Assembly (NCBI RefSeq): GCF_030816615.1
Contig: NZ_JAUSYD010000001.1
Span: forward strand, 62,001-126,000
Origin: Streptomyces sp. B1I3
Lineage (GTDB): Bacteria; Actinomycetota; Actinomycetes; Streptomycetales; Streptomycetaceae
Reading direction: 5' to 3'
DNA: 64,000 nt
The position numbers and the translations under genes were made by a program. Position 1 is the stretch's first letter, and each line of letters begins with the position of its first letter. Shown piece after piece: positions 54,842-63,984 of this stretch. The notes beneath the pieces are model-generated. The model did not search any database and had not been told where the DNA came from. It saw nothing but the letters and a program-made list of their open reading frames with translations.

Positions 54842-55894
54842 GACGGGGTTCCTCTGGGTTCAGGTGAAGCGGGGTCGATCCGAGACGCGGAATCAGGCCG
54901 ACACGACACCGAGAAGGGAATAATTACTCCCCGAACAGTCTTCCGTGCCGCTTGGCCGTCCACCGCATTCAGGCTCCTACTATTGGACACACAGGTCCGG
55001 GAATTTGCACCGGCATGAGGAGTGCGATCTTCATCAATATTTACCCGAGGAGCGATACATCATCTGCACCAGACAAACTCCCTCGGGTTGCATGTTTGAC
55101 CTGGACTCGCCGATTCGACCGCCAAGCACGCCCAAAAGGTCGCCATTTCTCAAATTTGCGTATCTGTAGGCGCTGAGCTGCAGGTTCTGTCAGGTTGCAG
55201 CAGCCGGAGGATATTTCTGGTCACCCGGGTCCCGGGCCCGATGGGCGTGCCGCGGCAGGTACGGCTGGGTGGCAACGGCACATTGCGGCGACTGCGCGTC
55301 ATTCTTTGTTCGAATCGAAGTAGCCGAATCCAGGGATTTTCGACATTTTCGGCCACCCGTGATCGGCTGAAAATTGCGGACCCATGTATTTCCTTCGCGA
55401 TCCCGCCAGGGGGTACCGAGGGCGAGAGCCGGATCGTCAGCACCGGCGGCGAGGCCCCGGAGCGGGGCGACATCGACTTGGCCGCCGAGTCCGCACTGCT
55501 CCACTTCTCCAACTCGCGCGACGCCGCGGTCCTGCGCAAGCGGGTGACAGCGGCCGGAATCACTGGTGTGGCTGGCGGGCTACCAAGCCCTGCTCCGGTG
55601 GCCGAAGAAGAGCGAGACCACCAGGCCCGTGGCCGCTGAACCGGCAACGCCCCCACCGCCTCCTCACCGACCTGGACGACACCGACGGCCGGCCTCCCCG
55701 ACATCGCCCCGGCGTGCCGATGGACGGTGACGACATCGGTCGGTAGCTGGAGCGGCAGGAGCAGCCGGGCACCTGGGCGCAGCTCTCGGCCGAGCAGCAG
55801 GATGACGGTCTGAGGGAAACGCTGCCGAAACTGGCGGCATCGCTCCGCGCGCCAGCCAGGCTCGCGTGGCGGCGGGATAGCTGGACGGTGCCCT
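54842..55894. other. 1-kb stretch with conserved leader of copy 3 and no clear gene
   Basis: 54842-54960 is the leader shared with copy 2. The rest contains a plus-strand frame near 55430-55560 (STGGEAPERGDIDLAAESAL, LHFSNSRDAAVLRKRVTAAG) that looks protein-like but has no start signal or family. Confidence 0.4.
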
Positions 55895-56000
55895 ATGACC
55901 GAACTGCCCTACCTGCACGCCACCCGGGTCGCCTACGACACCGTTGCTGTCGACTACGCCAAGCTCGAGGCACTGATATGCGGGATCTTGGACAGCGCGG
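55895..56000 (+). pseudogene. Methyltransferase N-terminal fragment
   Basis: MTELPYLHATRVAYDTVAVD then YAKL is the start of a common Streptomyces SAM-methyltransferase family (MTE..YL..TR..YDTVA..YA). Similarity ends after about 25 residues, at the border of the biosynthetic operon. Confidence 0.6.
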
Positions 56001-56044
56001 CCTCGACCGAATCCACAGGGGTTTCCCCGACCCGCGTCGGCGGA

Positions 56045-57313
56045 TCAGCGCGGCAGTCCCTCCCGGCGGGCCATCCCCGCGCAGAGGACGTCGCCCGACT
56101 GGTCGTCGATGAGCAGCATCGCGCCGCCGCCGCGGTTCTCCTCGTACGCGTCCGGGGCGACGGGCTGTGCCGTGCGGACCCGGACGGTGCCGATGTCGTT
56201 GGTCCGGAGTTCAGACGGTCCCGGAGTGGCCGCCAAGGTGCCGATGTCGGTGAGGTCCACCAACTCGGTGACCATCGCCCTGACCACCCGGGTGCCGTGC
56301 CGCAGCAGGACCCGGGCACCGACGCTCAGCGGGCGCTCGGCGAGGTAACAGGCTGTCAGGGTGATTTCGTCCACCGGGCGGGGTGCCGCCTCGGCCGGGG
56401 CGATCAGGTCGCCGCGCGCCACATCGAGCTCGTCGGCGAGCAGAACGGTGACCGAGTCCCCCGCAACAGCGGTGTCCACCGGCCGGCCGAGCCGGTCCAG
56501 CCCGGTGATCGTGGTCCGGTGCTCGGCGGGCAGCACCACCACCTGCTGGCCGACCGTGAGGGTGCCGGACTCCAGACGTCCGGCGTATCCGCGGTAGTCG
56601 GGATGCTCGGGGGTGCGGGGCCGGATCACGTACTGCACCGGGAACCGAGCGGGTTCCGCCGTCTCCACGACCGGCACCTCCTCCAGGTGGTGGAGCAGAG
56701 TCGGTCCGTCGTACCAGGGCATCCGGTCCGAGCGGTTCACCACGTTGTCGCCGTGGACCGCGGAGATCGGAATGGCAACGGCCGACGCAACCCCGAGGCG
56801 GACGCACAGTGCGTCGAACTCCTCGGCCAGGTTGCGGTGAATCCGCTCGTCGTAACCCACCAGGTCCATCTTGTTGACCGCGAGCACCACCTCGGGGACG
56901 CCGAGCAGAGCGGTGACCGCCAGATGGCGGCGGGTCTGCTCGACCAGGCCTTTGCGGGCATCGACCAGGATCATGGCGAGCTGGGCCGTGGAGGCGCCGG
57001 TGACCATGTTCCGGGTGTACTGCACGTGGCCGGGGGTGTCCGCGAGGATGAAGCGGCGGCGCGCGGTTGCGAAGTACCGGTACGCCACGTCGATGGTGAT
57101 GCCCTGCTCCCTCTCGTCGCGCAGCCCGTCGGTGAGCAGGGCGAGATCGGCGCCGTCGTGGCCGCGCCGGTGGCTGGCCTGTTCGACCGCCGCCCACTGG
57201 TCGGCGAAGATCGCCCGGCAGTCGTACAGCAGCCGCCCGACCAGCGTGGACTTCCCGTCGTCCACACTGCCGGCGGTGGCGAGCCTGAGTAGTCCGCCCT
57301 TGACGGTCGTCAT
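56045..57313 (-). CDS. cysN: Sulfate adenylyltransferase large (GTPase) subunit CysN
   Basis: 422 aa. GTPase motifs: GSVDDGKSTLVGRLL (G1), DTPGHVQYTRNMVTGAS (G3) and NKMDLVGYD (G4), followed by two beta-barrel domains, so the enzyme can drive ATP-dependent activation of sulfate to APS with CysD. Shorter than the CysNC fusions and without a kinase domain, which is encoded separately as cysC. Last gene of the leftward operon; its ATG overlaps the cysD stop by one base (TGATG). Placed behind AmCP-pathway genes, it probably serves sulfation in a secondary pathway. Confidence 0.95.
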   Translation of the reverse strand: MTTVKGGLLRLATAGSVDDGKSTLVGRLLYDCRAIFADQWAAVEQASHRRGHDGADLALLTDGLRDEREQGITIDVAYRYFATARRRFILADTPGHVQYTRNMVTGASTAQLAMILVDARKGLVEQTRRHLAVTALLGVPEVVLAVNKMDLVGYDERIHRNLAEEFDALCVRLGVASAVAIPISAVHGDNVVNRSDRMPWYDGPTLLHHLEEVPVVETAEPARFPVQYVIRPRTPEHPDYRGYAGRLESGTLTVGQQVVVLPAEHRTTITGLDRLGRPVDTAVAGDSVTVLLADELDVARGDLIAPAEAAPRPVDEITLTACYLAERPLSVGARVLLRHGTRVVRAMVTELVDLTDIGTLAATPGPSELRTNDIGTVRVRTAQPVAPDAYEENRGGGAMLLIDDQSGDVLCAGMARREGLPR

Positions 57314-58221
57314 CAGAAGTACCCCTCGCGTTTGCGGTCCTCCATGGCGGCGTCCCCGGCCCGGTCATCGGCACGGGTGGCTCCGCGCTCGGTGAGTTCG
57401 GAGGCGGCCACCTCCACGATCACTTCGTCGACGGTGCGGGCCGTCGACTCGACCGCCCCGGTGCAGGACATGTCCCCGACGGTGCGGTACCGGACCGTCC
57501 GCTCGGTCAGTTCCTCGCCCGCCCGCGGGCCGCCCCAGTCGCCGGGGGTGAGCCACATGCCGTCCCGGCGGAACACCTTGCGGCGGTGCGCGTAGTAGAG
57601 CTCGGGCAGTTCGATGCCCTCGCGGCCGATGTACTGCCACACGTCCAGCTCGGTCCAGTTGGAGAGAGGGAAGACCCGGAAGTGTTCGCCCGGACGGTGG
57701 CGGCCGTTGTAGAGCGCCCAGAGTTCGGGGCGCTGGCGGCGAGGATCCCACTGGCCGAACGCATCGCGTAGGGAGAACACGCGCTCCTTGGCGCGGGCCT
57801 TCTCCTCGTCGCGGCGCCCGCCGCCGAACACGGCGTCGTACCGACCGGCGGCGATGGCGTCCAGCAGGGGGCGCGTCTGGACCTGGTTGCGTGAACCGTC
57901 CGGGCGTTCCTGGAGGCGGCCGTCGGCCAGGTACTCGGGTACGGACGCGACGGTCAGGCGTATCCCGTGCTTCTCCACCACGCGGTCGCGGTGGGCCAGC
58001 ACCTCCGGGAAGTTGTGGCCGGTGTCGACGTGCAACAAGCCGAACGGCAGAGGAGCGGGGGCGAAGGCCCGAAGCGCCAGATGGAGCATGACGATCGAGT
58101 CCTTGCCCCCGGAGAACAGCAGCACCGGACGTTCGCACTGGCCGACGGCCTCACGGAAGATGTGAACGGCCTCGGCCTCCAGCAGGTCGAGCCCCGTGCG
58201 CTCCACGGCGGTCCCGGTCAT
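57313..58221 (-). CDS. cysD: Sulfate adenylyltransferase small subunit CysD
   Basis: 302 aa. PP-loop LLFSGGKDSIVMLHLALRAF binds ATP; HVDTGHNFPEVLAHRD, QTRPLLDAIAAGRYDAVFGG and FPLSNWTELDVWQYIGREGI are standard CysD signatures. Forms the APS-producing ATP sulfurylase with CysN. ATG 58221 overlaps the cysC stop (ATGA). All family motifs look intact. Confidence 0.95.
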   Translation of the reverse strand: MTGTAVERTGLDLLEAEAVHIFREAVGQCERPVLLFSGGKDSIVMLHLALRAFAPAPLPFGLLHVDTGHNFPEVLAHRDRVVEKHGIRLTVASVPEYLADGRLQERPDGSRNQVQTRPLLDAIAAGRYDAVFGGGRRDEEKARAKERVFSLRDAFGQWDPRRQRPELWALYNGRHRPGEHFRVFPLSNWTELDVWQYIGREGIELPELYYAHRRKVFRRDGMWLTPGDWGGPRAGEELTERTVRYRTVGDMSCTGAVESTARTVDEVIVEVAASELTERGATRADDRAGDAAMEDRKREGYF

Positions 58222-58733
58222 GCGAGTCCCCTCTCCCTCGGCAGGGCGTGCACCTGCGCCGCGGACTCGGCAGGAGGGCGGACACGGGTGTCCAGTACCA
58301 ACTCGGCTTCCTCCGGCGGTTCGTAGGAGTCGTCAGCGCTCGTCAGCCCACTCAGCCCGCCACCCGCCTGGCGCGCGTGGAGTCCCTTGACGTCGCGTTC
58401 CGCACAGGCGTCGAGGGGGGTGGCGACGTGCACCTCGAGACGAGGGGTGCCGGCGGTCTCGTGAGCGGCGCGGACCTGTCGGCGCGTATCGGCGTGCGGG
58501 GCGATGACCGGCACGACCGCCGGCACACCGTTTCGCGTCAGGACATGGGCGAGCCAGCCGGTGCGGCGTACGTTGTCGACCCGGTCCTCGCGGCTGAAGC
58601 CGAGGCCGGGCGACAGATGCGCGCGGACCTCGTCCAGGCGGCGGCCGGGGCGCAGTCGCTCGGCGAGGGCGCGGGCGATGGCCGGCTTCCCGGCACTGGG
58701 TGGACCCGTCAGCCAGACGGTGGCACCGTTCAC
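58218..58733 (-). CDS. cysC: Degenerate adenylylsulfate kinase CysC
   Basis: 171 aa from GTG 58733, which overlaps the lysK stop (GTGA). Clear APS-kinase features are LSPGLGFSREDRVDNVRR, ERDVKGLHARQ and DDSYEPPEE. Two departures stand out: the P-loop reads GPPSAGKPA (Pro17 in place of the Thr/Ser that binds magnesium), and the VEVLDGD segment that should precede EVRAHLS is shortened to RRLDEVRAHLS. Activity in making PAPS is therefore doubtful, though the operon suggests PAPS is wanted. Could be a sequence error only if several were combined. Confidence 0.85.
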   Translation of the reverse strand: MNGATVWLTGPPSAGKPAIARALAERLRPGRRLDEVRAHLSPGLGFSREDRVDNVRRTGWLAHVLTRNGVPAVVPVIAPHADTRRQVRAAHETAGTPRLEVHVATPLDACAERDVKGLHARQAGGGLSGLTSADDSYEPPEEAELVLDTRVRPPAESAAQVHALPRERGLA

Positions 58734-59830
58734 CGGACCACCCGCATCCTGGCCTTGGCAGGGCCCGGGGCGAGTTCGCGCAGGGCGGCGGTGAGCACCG
58801 CGATCCCGCGCAGGTAGTCAGCGATCATGATGTGCTCGTCGTCCGCGTGGTCGAGCCGGCTGTCGCCGGGGCCATAGGTGGCCATCGGCACGTCCCACAC
58901 CTCGGCCAGGGTGTTCATGTCCGAGGTCGCGGTCTTGAGTTTCATGGTGGGCCTCGCGTGCTGGTCGCGGATCGCCACGGACAACGCCCGGACCACCTCG
59001 CTGCCGCGTCCGGCGCGGCAGGCGGCGACCGAGTTGACCACGGTCAGCTGCCCCTCCGGCAGCCGGGAGCGCAACGCCTTCACCAGCCCCTCGGAGTCGA
59101 ATCCGGGCGGGGTGCGGATGCTGAACTCGGCCTTCGCTGCGACCAGGTCGCCGCTGAAAGAGCAGAGGGTTGCCCCGGGCTGGTCGAAGGAGCCGTGGTT
59201 CGCCTCCGGGCCCAGCAGGTCCAGCAACTCGTGCCAGGTCGCGGCGGCGAGTTCGGACGCCTTGGGCTCGGGGTTGCTGGGGTGGGTCGCCGGACGCTCG
59301 ACCCGGTAGCGGAGGTCGAGCTTGCCCTTGTAGCCGAGGACCACCGTCGACCAGCCGCTCGGCTCGCCGACCACCACGTAGTCCGGTTCCGGCATCTCGG
59401 ACCTGATCCGCATGGCGCCGCGGGAGCAGGGAGTCTCCTCCTCGACCGCGCCGACGACCACGATCCGGCCGGGGTAGTCGGCCAGTGAGGCGGCGGCGCA
59501 GATCATCGTGGCCAGTGGTCCCTTGGCATCCACCGCCCCGCGCCCGTAGAGCCTGCCGTCCTCCGAGCGCACCGGTATTTCGCCGGGTACGGTATCCAGA
59601 TGCGAGATGAGCATCACCACCGGCCCGTCACCCGCGCCGATCTCGCCGATCACATTGCCGACGCGGTCGATGTATGCCTGGAATCCGAGTTCCTCGAGGG
59701 CTTGCACCAGGTAGTCGGCGAGCGCGGCCTCGTGATACGAGGGTGACGGGATCTCCAGCATCCTGCGCAGCATGCCGAGGGCGGTGGTCTCGCTGACCGA
59801 ACCGTCCTGGCTCTGGTGTACGCGCTTCAT
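58730..59830 (-). CDS. LysK-type M20 metallopeptidase releasing the amino acid from its carrier protein
   Basis: 366 aa from ATG 59830, overlapping the lysZ-like stop (ATGA). M20/ArgE-DapE fold: metal site in SHLDTVPG, GRGAVDAKGPL and GAVEEETPCSRGA. In the LysW/AmCP pathways LysK hydrolyses the bond between the carrier's C-terminal Glu and the finished amino acid, the last step of that route. Found here behind LysX, LysY and LysZ homologues. ArgE or DapE are alternatives by family, but the context favours LysK. Confidence 0.85.
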   Translation of the reverse strand: MKRVHQSQDGSVSETTALGMLRRMLEIPSPSYHEAALADYLVQALEELGFQAYIDRVGNVIGEIGAGDGPVVMLISHLDTVPGEIPVRSEDGRLYGRGAVDAKGPLATMICAAASLADYPGRIVVVGAVEEETPCSRGAMRIRSEMPEPDYVVVGEPSGWSTVVLGYKGKLDLRYRVERPATHPSNPEPKASELAAATWHELLDLLGPEANHGSFDQPGATLCSFSGDLVAAKAEFSIRTPPGFDSEGLVKALRSRLPEGQLTVVNSVAACRAGRGSEVVRALSVAIRDQHARPTMKLKTATSDMNTLAEVWDVPMATYGPGDSRLDHADDEHIMIADYLRGIAVLTAALRELAPGPAKARMRVVR

Positions 59831-60759
59831 CGGTTCACCTCTTCGTTGCTCCGGGGGGCGTCCAGGTTGCTCCGGGAGGCCCCCAGAGTGATCCGGGTCC
59901 CGGCTCCGGCGATCGCGGCGGAGACCGGGCGGGCGGCACGGCCGTCGGCGATCCGCACCTCGGGAACCCCCGCCAGCAGTGCCTCCCGTGCGGCGGCCAG
60001 CTTGATCGCGATCCCACCGCCCGTGTACGGCACCGGGCCGGACGCGGCCAGGGCGCACTCGGTCAGCACCGAGTTCTCGTCGCCCGGGTCGTCGAGCACG
60101 CCCGGCGCGCCGGTCAGCAGCAGCAGCGAGTGAGCGCCGAGGGCGGCCGCCACCGCGGCGGCGGCCCGGTCGGCGTTGACGTTGACGGGGTGTCCGTCCT
60201 CGTCGAGTGCGGGCGGGGAGAACACCGGTACGGTGCCGTCGGCGAGCAGCCGGCCGAGCACCGTGGTGGACACCTCGGTGATCCGACCGCTGTGGTCGTC
60301 CCGCACCACCACGGAGCGACCGTCCACCAGAGCTCGGAGGGTCCTCTTCCGCCTGGCGAGCAGGGTGGCACCGTCGAGGCCGGTGAGGCCCACGGCAAGG
60401 GCACCGGCCCCGTTGATCCGGGAGACCAGCCGGGGCTTGACGGCGCCGGCCAGTGCGAGCAGGACCACTTCCAGGGTGGCCGGATCGGTGTGGCGGGTGG
60501 TCACCCCGCCGGGGAACTCCAGGGTGCGCAACGGCACGCCGAGACGCTCCGCGAGCCGTTCGATCTCAGCGGAACCGCCGTGCACGAGAACGACCGGACG
60601 GCCGGTGCGGGCGTACTCGGCGATGTCGTCGGCCACTGCGTCGAGGTCGACCGCGGCATTGCCGCCGACCTTCACCACCAGCGGCGCGGCCGGGCTCTCG
60701 GGAGCGGTCGCGGGCTCGGGTGCCGACGGGCTCCCGTGCGGGTCCACGGGGCCGGGCAC
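59827..60759 (-). CDS. LysZ-type amino-acid kinase (AmCP-bound glutamyl/aminoadipyl phosphate formation)
   Basis: 310 aa. The start GTG 60759 is chosen because GAGGAG lies seven bases upstream; GTG 60783, overlapping the lysY stop, is the alternative. Amino-acid-kinase fold as in ArgB: LVVKVGGNAAVDLDAVADDI, VLVHGGSAEIERLAERLG, NVNADRAAAAVAAALGAHSL, TGAPGVLDDPGD, YTGGGIAIKLAAAREALLAG. In AmCP pathways it phosphorylates the side-chain carboxylate of the carrier-bound amino acid. Overlaps lysK. Confidence 0.87.
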   Translation of the reverse strand: MPGPVDPHGSPSAPEPATAPESPAAPLVVKVGGNAAVDLDAVADDIAEYARTGRPVVLVHGGSAEIERLAERLGVPLRTLEFPGGVTTRHTDPATLEVVLLALAGAVKPRLVSRINGAGALAVGLTGLDGATLLARRKRTLRALVDGRSVVVRDDHSGRITEVSTTVLGRLLADGTVPVFSPPALDEDGHPVNVNADRAAAAVAAALGAHSLLLLTGAPGVLDDPGDENSVLTECALAASGPVPYTGGGIAIKLAAAREALLAGVPEVRIADGRAARPVSAAIAGAGTRITLGASRSNLDAPRSNEEVNR

Positions 60760-60779
60760 GGGTGCTCTCCTCGCAGAAG

Positions 60780-61805
60780 TCACGGGTGCAGCCCCGGGAA
60801 GCCTAGTCCGGTCCGCTCCGGCCATCCCATGCGCACGTTCATGGCCTGCACCGCGCCCCCGCCGCCTCCCTTGACCAGGTTGTCCAGCGCGCCGATCAGC
60901 AGGGCGTGCCGGCTTTCGGGCTCGACCGCGAAACCGACGTCGCAGAAGTTGGAGCCGGAGAGCAGTTTGGGTTCCGGGTAGCGATACCGGCCCCGCTTGT
61001 GCGCCACCACTCGGACGAACGGCTCGTCCACGTAGTGGCGCCGGTAGGCGGCCCGCAACGCGCGTTCGTCCACCCCGTCGGCCAGCGTGACCCGGCACAG
61101 CACCTGAACGCCCCGCACCGCCTCGACCCCGGTCGCCGTCATCCGCACCGGCAGACCGGTCGCCTGGGCGATCTCGGCCTCGTGGCGGTGACCATGGGGT
61201 GCGAACACCCTCATGGCACCGCTTCGCTCGGCATGCAGGTTCTCGGTGCCCGCCGAGATTCCGGAACCGCTCGAACCGGTCCTGGCGTCCACCGTCACCT
61301 CACCGGTGATCAGGCCGTCCGCCGCGGCCGGATGGAGGGCCAGGATGGCGGCCGTCGCCATGCAACCGGGCACACTGATCCGGTCCGCGCCGGTCAGCTC
61401 CTTGCGGTGCAGCTCGGGAATTCCCGGCGTGAAGGAACCCAGCTCACCGGGGGCGGTGTGGGCCACTCCGTAGTACGCCTCGAAGACCTCGGGGTCACGC
61501 AGCCGGAAATCCCCGGAGAGGTCGATGAGCAGGTCCGTGAGACCGGCGAAGCGGCCCAGCTGCCCCATGCTCTCCCGGTGCGGCACGGCCGTGAACAGCA
61601 CGTCGCACCGGCCGAGCCGGTCCGGCTCGACGAAGGTCAGGTCCGTAAGGCCGCGCAGATTGGGGTGCGCACCGTCGACCCTCCGTCCGGCCAGACTCCG
61701 CGAGGTGGCCGCCACCAGCTCCACCTCCGGATGACCCAGCAGGATGCGGATCAGATCACCCCCGATGTATCCGGCTGCGCCGGCCACCGCGACCCGGGTC
61801 ACCAC
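60780..61805 (-). CDS. LysY-type N-acyl-gamma-glutamyl/aminoadipyl-phosphate reductase
   Basis: 341 aa, GTG 61805, overlapping the end of the lysX-like gene. Rossmann start VAVAGAAGYIGGDLIRILLG, catalytic Cys in ISVPGCMATAAILALHP, followed by VDARTGSSGSGISAGTE and the His-rich PHGHRHEAEI, the ArgC/LysY pattern. It would reduce the acyl phosphate made by the neighbouring kinase to a semialdehyde on the carrier protein. Ordinary arginine argC usually sits with argJBDR, which is not the case here. Confidence 0.9.
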   Translation of the reverse strand: MVTRVAVAGAAGYIGGDLIRILLGHPEVELVAATSRSLAGRRVDGAHPNLRGLTDLTFVEPDRLGRCDVLFTAVPHRESMGQLGRFAGLTDLLIDLSGDFRLRDPEVFEAYYGVAHTAPGELGSFTPGIPELHRKELTGADRISVPGCMATAAILALHPAAADGLITGEVTVDARTGSSGSGISAGTENLHAERSGAMRVFAPHGHRHEAEIAQATGLPVRMTATGVEAVRGVQVLCRVTLADGVDERALRAAYRRHYVDEPFVRVVAHKRGRYRYPEPKLLSGSNFCDVGFAVEPESRHALLIGALDNLVKGGGGGAVQAMNVRMGWPERTGLGFPGLHP

Positions 61806-62656
61806 GTCTTCCTCCCCAGCACCACGTCGATGAGCGCGTCCGCGACCGACACCTTCTCCCCCAGCGCCCGCTGGAGTCCGGAGAACTCCAGCCCTGCGTT
61901 GACCTCCAGCACCTGCGGCCTCCCGTCAGCGTCCTCGATCAAGTCGACTCCCGCTATCCGTGCTCCGACCGCCTCCGCCGCGGCGAGCGCCATTGGCCCG
62001 AACTCCTCGTTGTCCTCGCAGAGTTCGACGTGCGCGCCCCGTGCCACATTGGTTCGCCAGCCGTCCGAGCGGCGGTACACCGCGCCGATCACCTCACCGC
62101 CCGCGACACCCACCCGGATGTCCCTGCCCGGCTTCTCGACCAGCTCCTGGAGGTACACCACATGCGACTGCGGCGAGGGCAGCGCCGCGACGTACTCCAG
62201 CACCGCCTCCGCCGTCGCGCGGTCCGGAACCCTGGTGACCAGCCGTCCCCAGGAACCGACCAGCGGCTTGATGACGGCGGGCCCGCCCAGTTCCTCCCAC
62301 GCGTCCAGCGCTGCTTGGGGGGTGAGCGCCAGCACCGTGCGCGGGGTGGGCAGACCGGCCCGGGCCAGCGCGACGCTGGTGCGCCACTTGTCCCCGCACA
62401 GGGCCGTCGCGGCGCCCGAGTTCACCACCTCGTGTCCGGCGGCCTCCAGCAGTTCGGCGCCGTAGCAGGCCCGTGCGTACGAGATCTCCCGGTTCAGCAC
62501 GACCGGTCGCGGGCGCTCCCGATCGGGGTGCGCGAAGCCGTGCAGGGTACGGGTGTCGAGTTGGACGTACGGCACCGAGCGGCGCTCCAACGCATCGAAG
62601 AGGCGCTTCTCGTCCGCCCGTACCCGGGAGGCCAGCACCACGACCTGCGGCGTCAT
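61799..62656 (-). CDS. LysX-type ATP-grasp ligase attaching an amino acid to the carrier protein
   Basis: 285 aa from ATG 62656, overlapping the aminotransferase stop (ATGA). RimK/LysX ATP-grasp: [53 protein letters not shown] (ATP grasp), [20 protein letters not shown] and [20 protein letters not shown] with metal-binding NAGLEFSG. LysX-family enzymes join the alpha-amino group of glutamate, 2-aminoadipate or related acids to the Glu at the carrier C-terminus. The NAGLEFSG motif differs from the NxTPEF form I recall for lysine-type LysX, so the substrate may be unusual. Confidence 0.87.
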   Translation of the reverse strand: MTPQVVVLASRVRADEKRLFDALERRSVPYVQLDTRTLHGFAHPDRERPRPVVLNREISYARACYGAELLEAAGHEVVNSGAATALCGDKWRTSVALARAGLPTPRTVLALTPQAALDAWEELGGPAVIKPLVGSWGRLVTRVPDRATAEAVLEYVAALPSPQSHVVYLQELVEKPGRDIRVGVAGGEVIGAVYRRSDGWRTNVARGAHVELCEDNEEFGPMALAAAEAVGARIAGVDLIEDADGRPQVLEVNAGLEFSGLQRALGEKVSVADALIDVVLGRKTW

Positions 62657-63984
62657 GAGGCGCCCGCCATCCGGGCCACGACGTCCAGGTTCGCCCACAC
62701 CTTCTCGATTCCGTCGGCGTACCGCTGCAGCGCCTCACCGGCATCCGGGTTGAGGTGACGCTTCTGCAGGGTGAGCGAGTCCTCGATGATCGCGCGGGTG
62801 ACAGGCAGGTCGCCGCACTCCGTCGGCGGGCCGTCGAGTGCCGCCCAGGGGTGACCGGAACCGAAGCCGACGCGGTCCTGGAAGACCTTCTGTTCGGAGA
62901 GCGGCATCAACTGGTAGCGGGAGACCGGCACGCCCTCGGCACGAAGCAGCCGGTGCACCGCGGCCCGGAACGCGCCGGGGGTCACTTCCCCGGGCATGCC
63001 GGCCGCCCGTGGGTCGAGGCGGAAGCGCAGGATGTGCCAGGCGTGCGTGCTGCCTTCGGCGACGGTCGGGACGACCAGGCCGGGCAGTCCGGTGAGGCGT
63101 TCCAGGAACGCCTCGACATTGCGGGTCCTGATGGCCTCGTACTCGTCGAAGCGGTCCAACTGGCTGAGTGTGAAAGCGGCCTGCACGGAGCTGAGCTTGT
63201 GGTTCCAGCCCAGGTTGTACGAGATGTAGTCGCGCTCGACGCCCGGCTCCATCACCTCGCCGAACTGCCGGCCCATCCGCGCCGTACGGGCGACCTCCTC
63301 GTCGTCCGTCACCAGCAGTCCGCCCTCGCCGCAGGTGGGCAGGTTCTTGGTGACCTGGAGGCTGAACACCCCCGCATGTCCCAGTCCACCGACCGCGCGG
63401 CCCCGGTAACGGGCGCCGTGGGCCTGCGCCGCGTCCTCCAGGACGGCCAGACCGTGACGGTCGGCGAGCTCGCCGATGGCGTCCATGTCGGCCGGGTGGC
63501 CGTGCAGGTGGACGGGGAGGATGGCAGCGGTACGGGGACCGATGGCAGCCCGTACGGCCTCCGGGTCCAGGGTGAAGGTGACCGGGTCGACGTCCGCGAA
63601 GACCGGTACCGCCATCTGGTGGACGGGGGCGAGCGCGCTGGCGATGAAGCTGAGTCCCGGCACGATCACCTCGTTGCCGGGACCGATGCCGAGGGCGGCC
63701 AGACCGAGCTGGAGCGCGGTCGTACCGTTGGACGTGCCCACGCACCAGCGGGTGCCGCAGCGGTCGGCCCACGCCTGCTCCAGGCGGCTGACAGGAGTCT
63801 GCCCATCGGCGTTGGAGACCAGCGACTCGCCGTCCAGGGTGTCCAGGACGGCCTTCCGGTCGGCATCCGTCACCACGGGCCAGGGCAGGCTGCGCATACC
63901 GCGCGGAACAGCGGGGCGACCGCCGAGCGCGGCCAGCTGCAGCACCTTGGCATCTGCGGGGGATTTGTCGTCGACACTGGTCAC
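62653..63984 (-). CDS. DegT/DnrJ/EryC1/StrS-family PLP aminotransferase
   Basis: 443 aa from GTG 63984 (GGAGGG five bases upstream). PLP fold type [68 protein letters not shown] and [20 protein letters not shown] with Lys as the expected PLP anchor. These enzymes typically aminate keto-sugars, but some act on cyclitols and unusual amino acids. As first gene of the AmCP/cysDNC operon in this window it may introduce an extra amino group. Differs from LysJ, which belongs to class III. Confidence 0.88.
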   Translation of the reverse strand: MTSVDDKSPADAKVLQLAALGGRPAVPRGMRSLPWPVVTDADRKAVLDTLDGESLVSNADGQTPVSRLEQAWADRCGTRWCVGTSNGTTALQLGLAALGIGPGNEVIVPGLSFIASALAPVHQMAVPVFADVDPVTFTLDPEAVRAAIGPRTAAILPVHLHGHPADMDAIGELADRHGLAVLEDAAQAHGARYRGRAVGGLGHAGVFSLQVTKNLPTCGEGGLLVTDDEEVARTARMGRQFGEVMEPGVERDYISYNLGWNHKLSSVQAAFTLSQLDRFDEYEAIRTRNVEAFLERLTGLPGLVVPTVAEGSTHAWHILRFRLDPRAAGMPGEVTPGAFRAAVHRLLRAEGVPVSRYQLMPLSEQKVFQDRVGFGSGHPWAALDGPPTECGDLPVTRAIIEDSLTLQKRHLNPDAGEALQRYADGIEKVWANLDVVARMAGAS

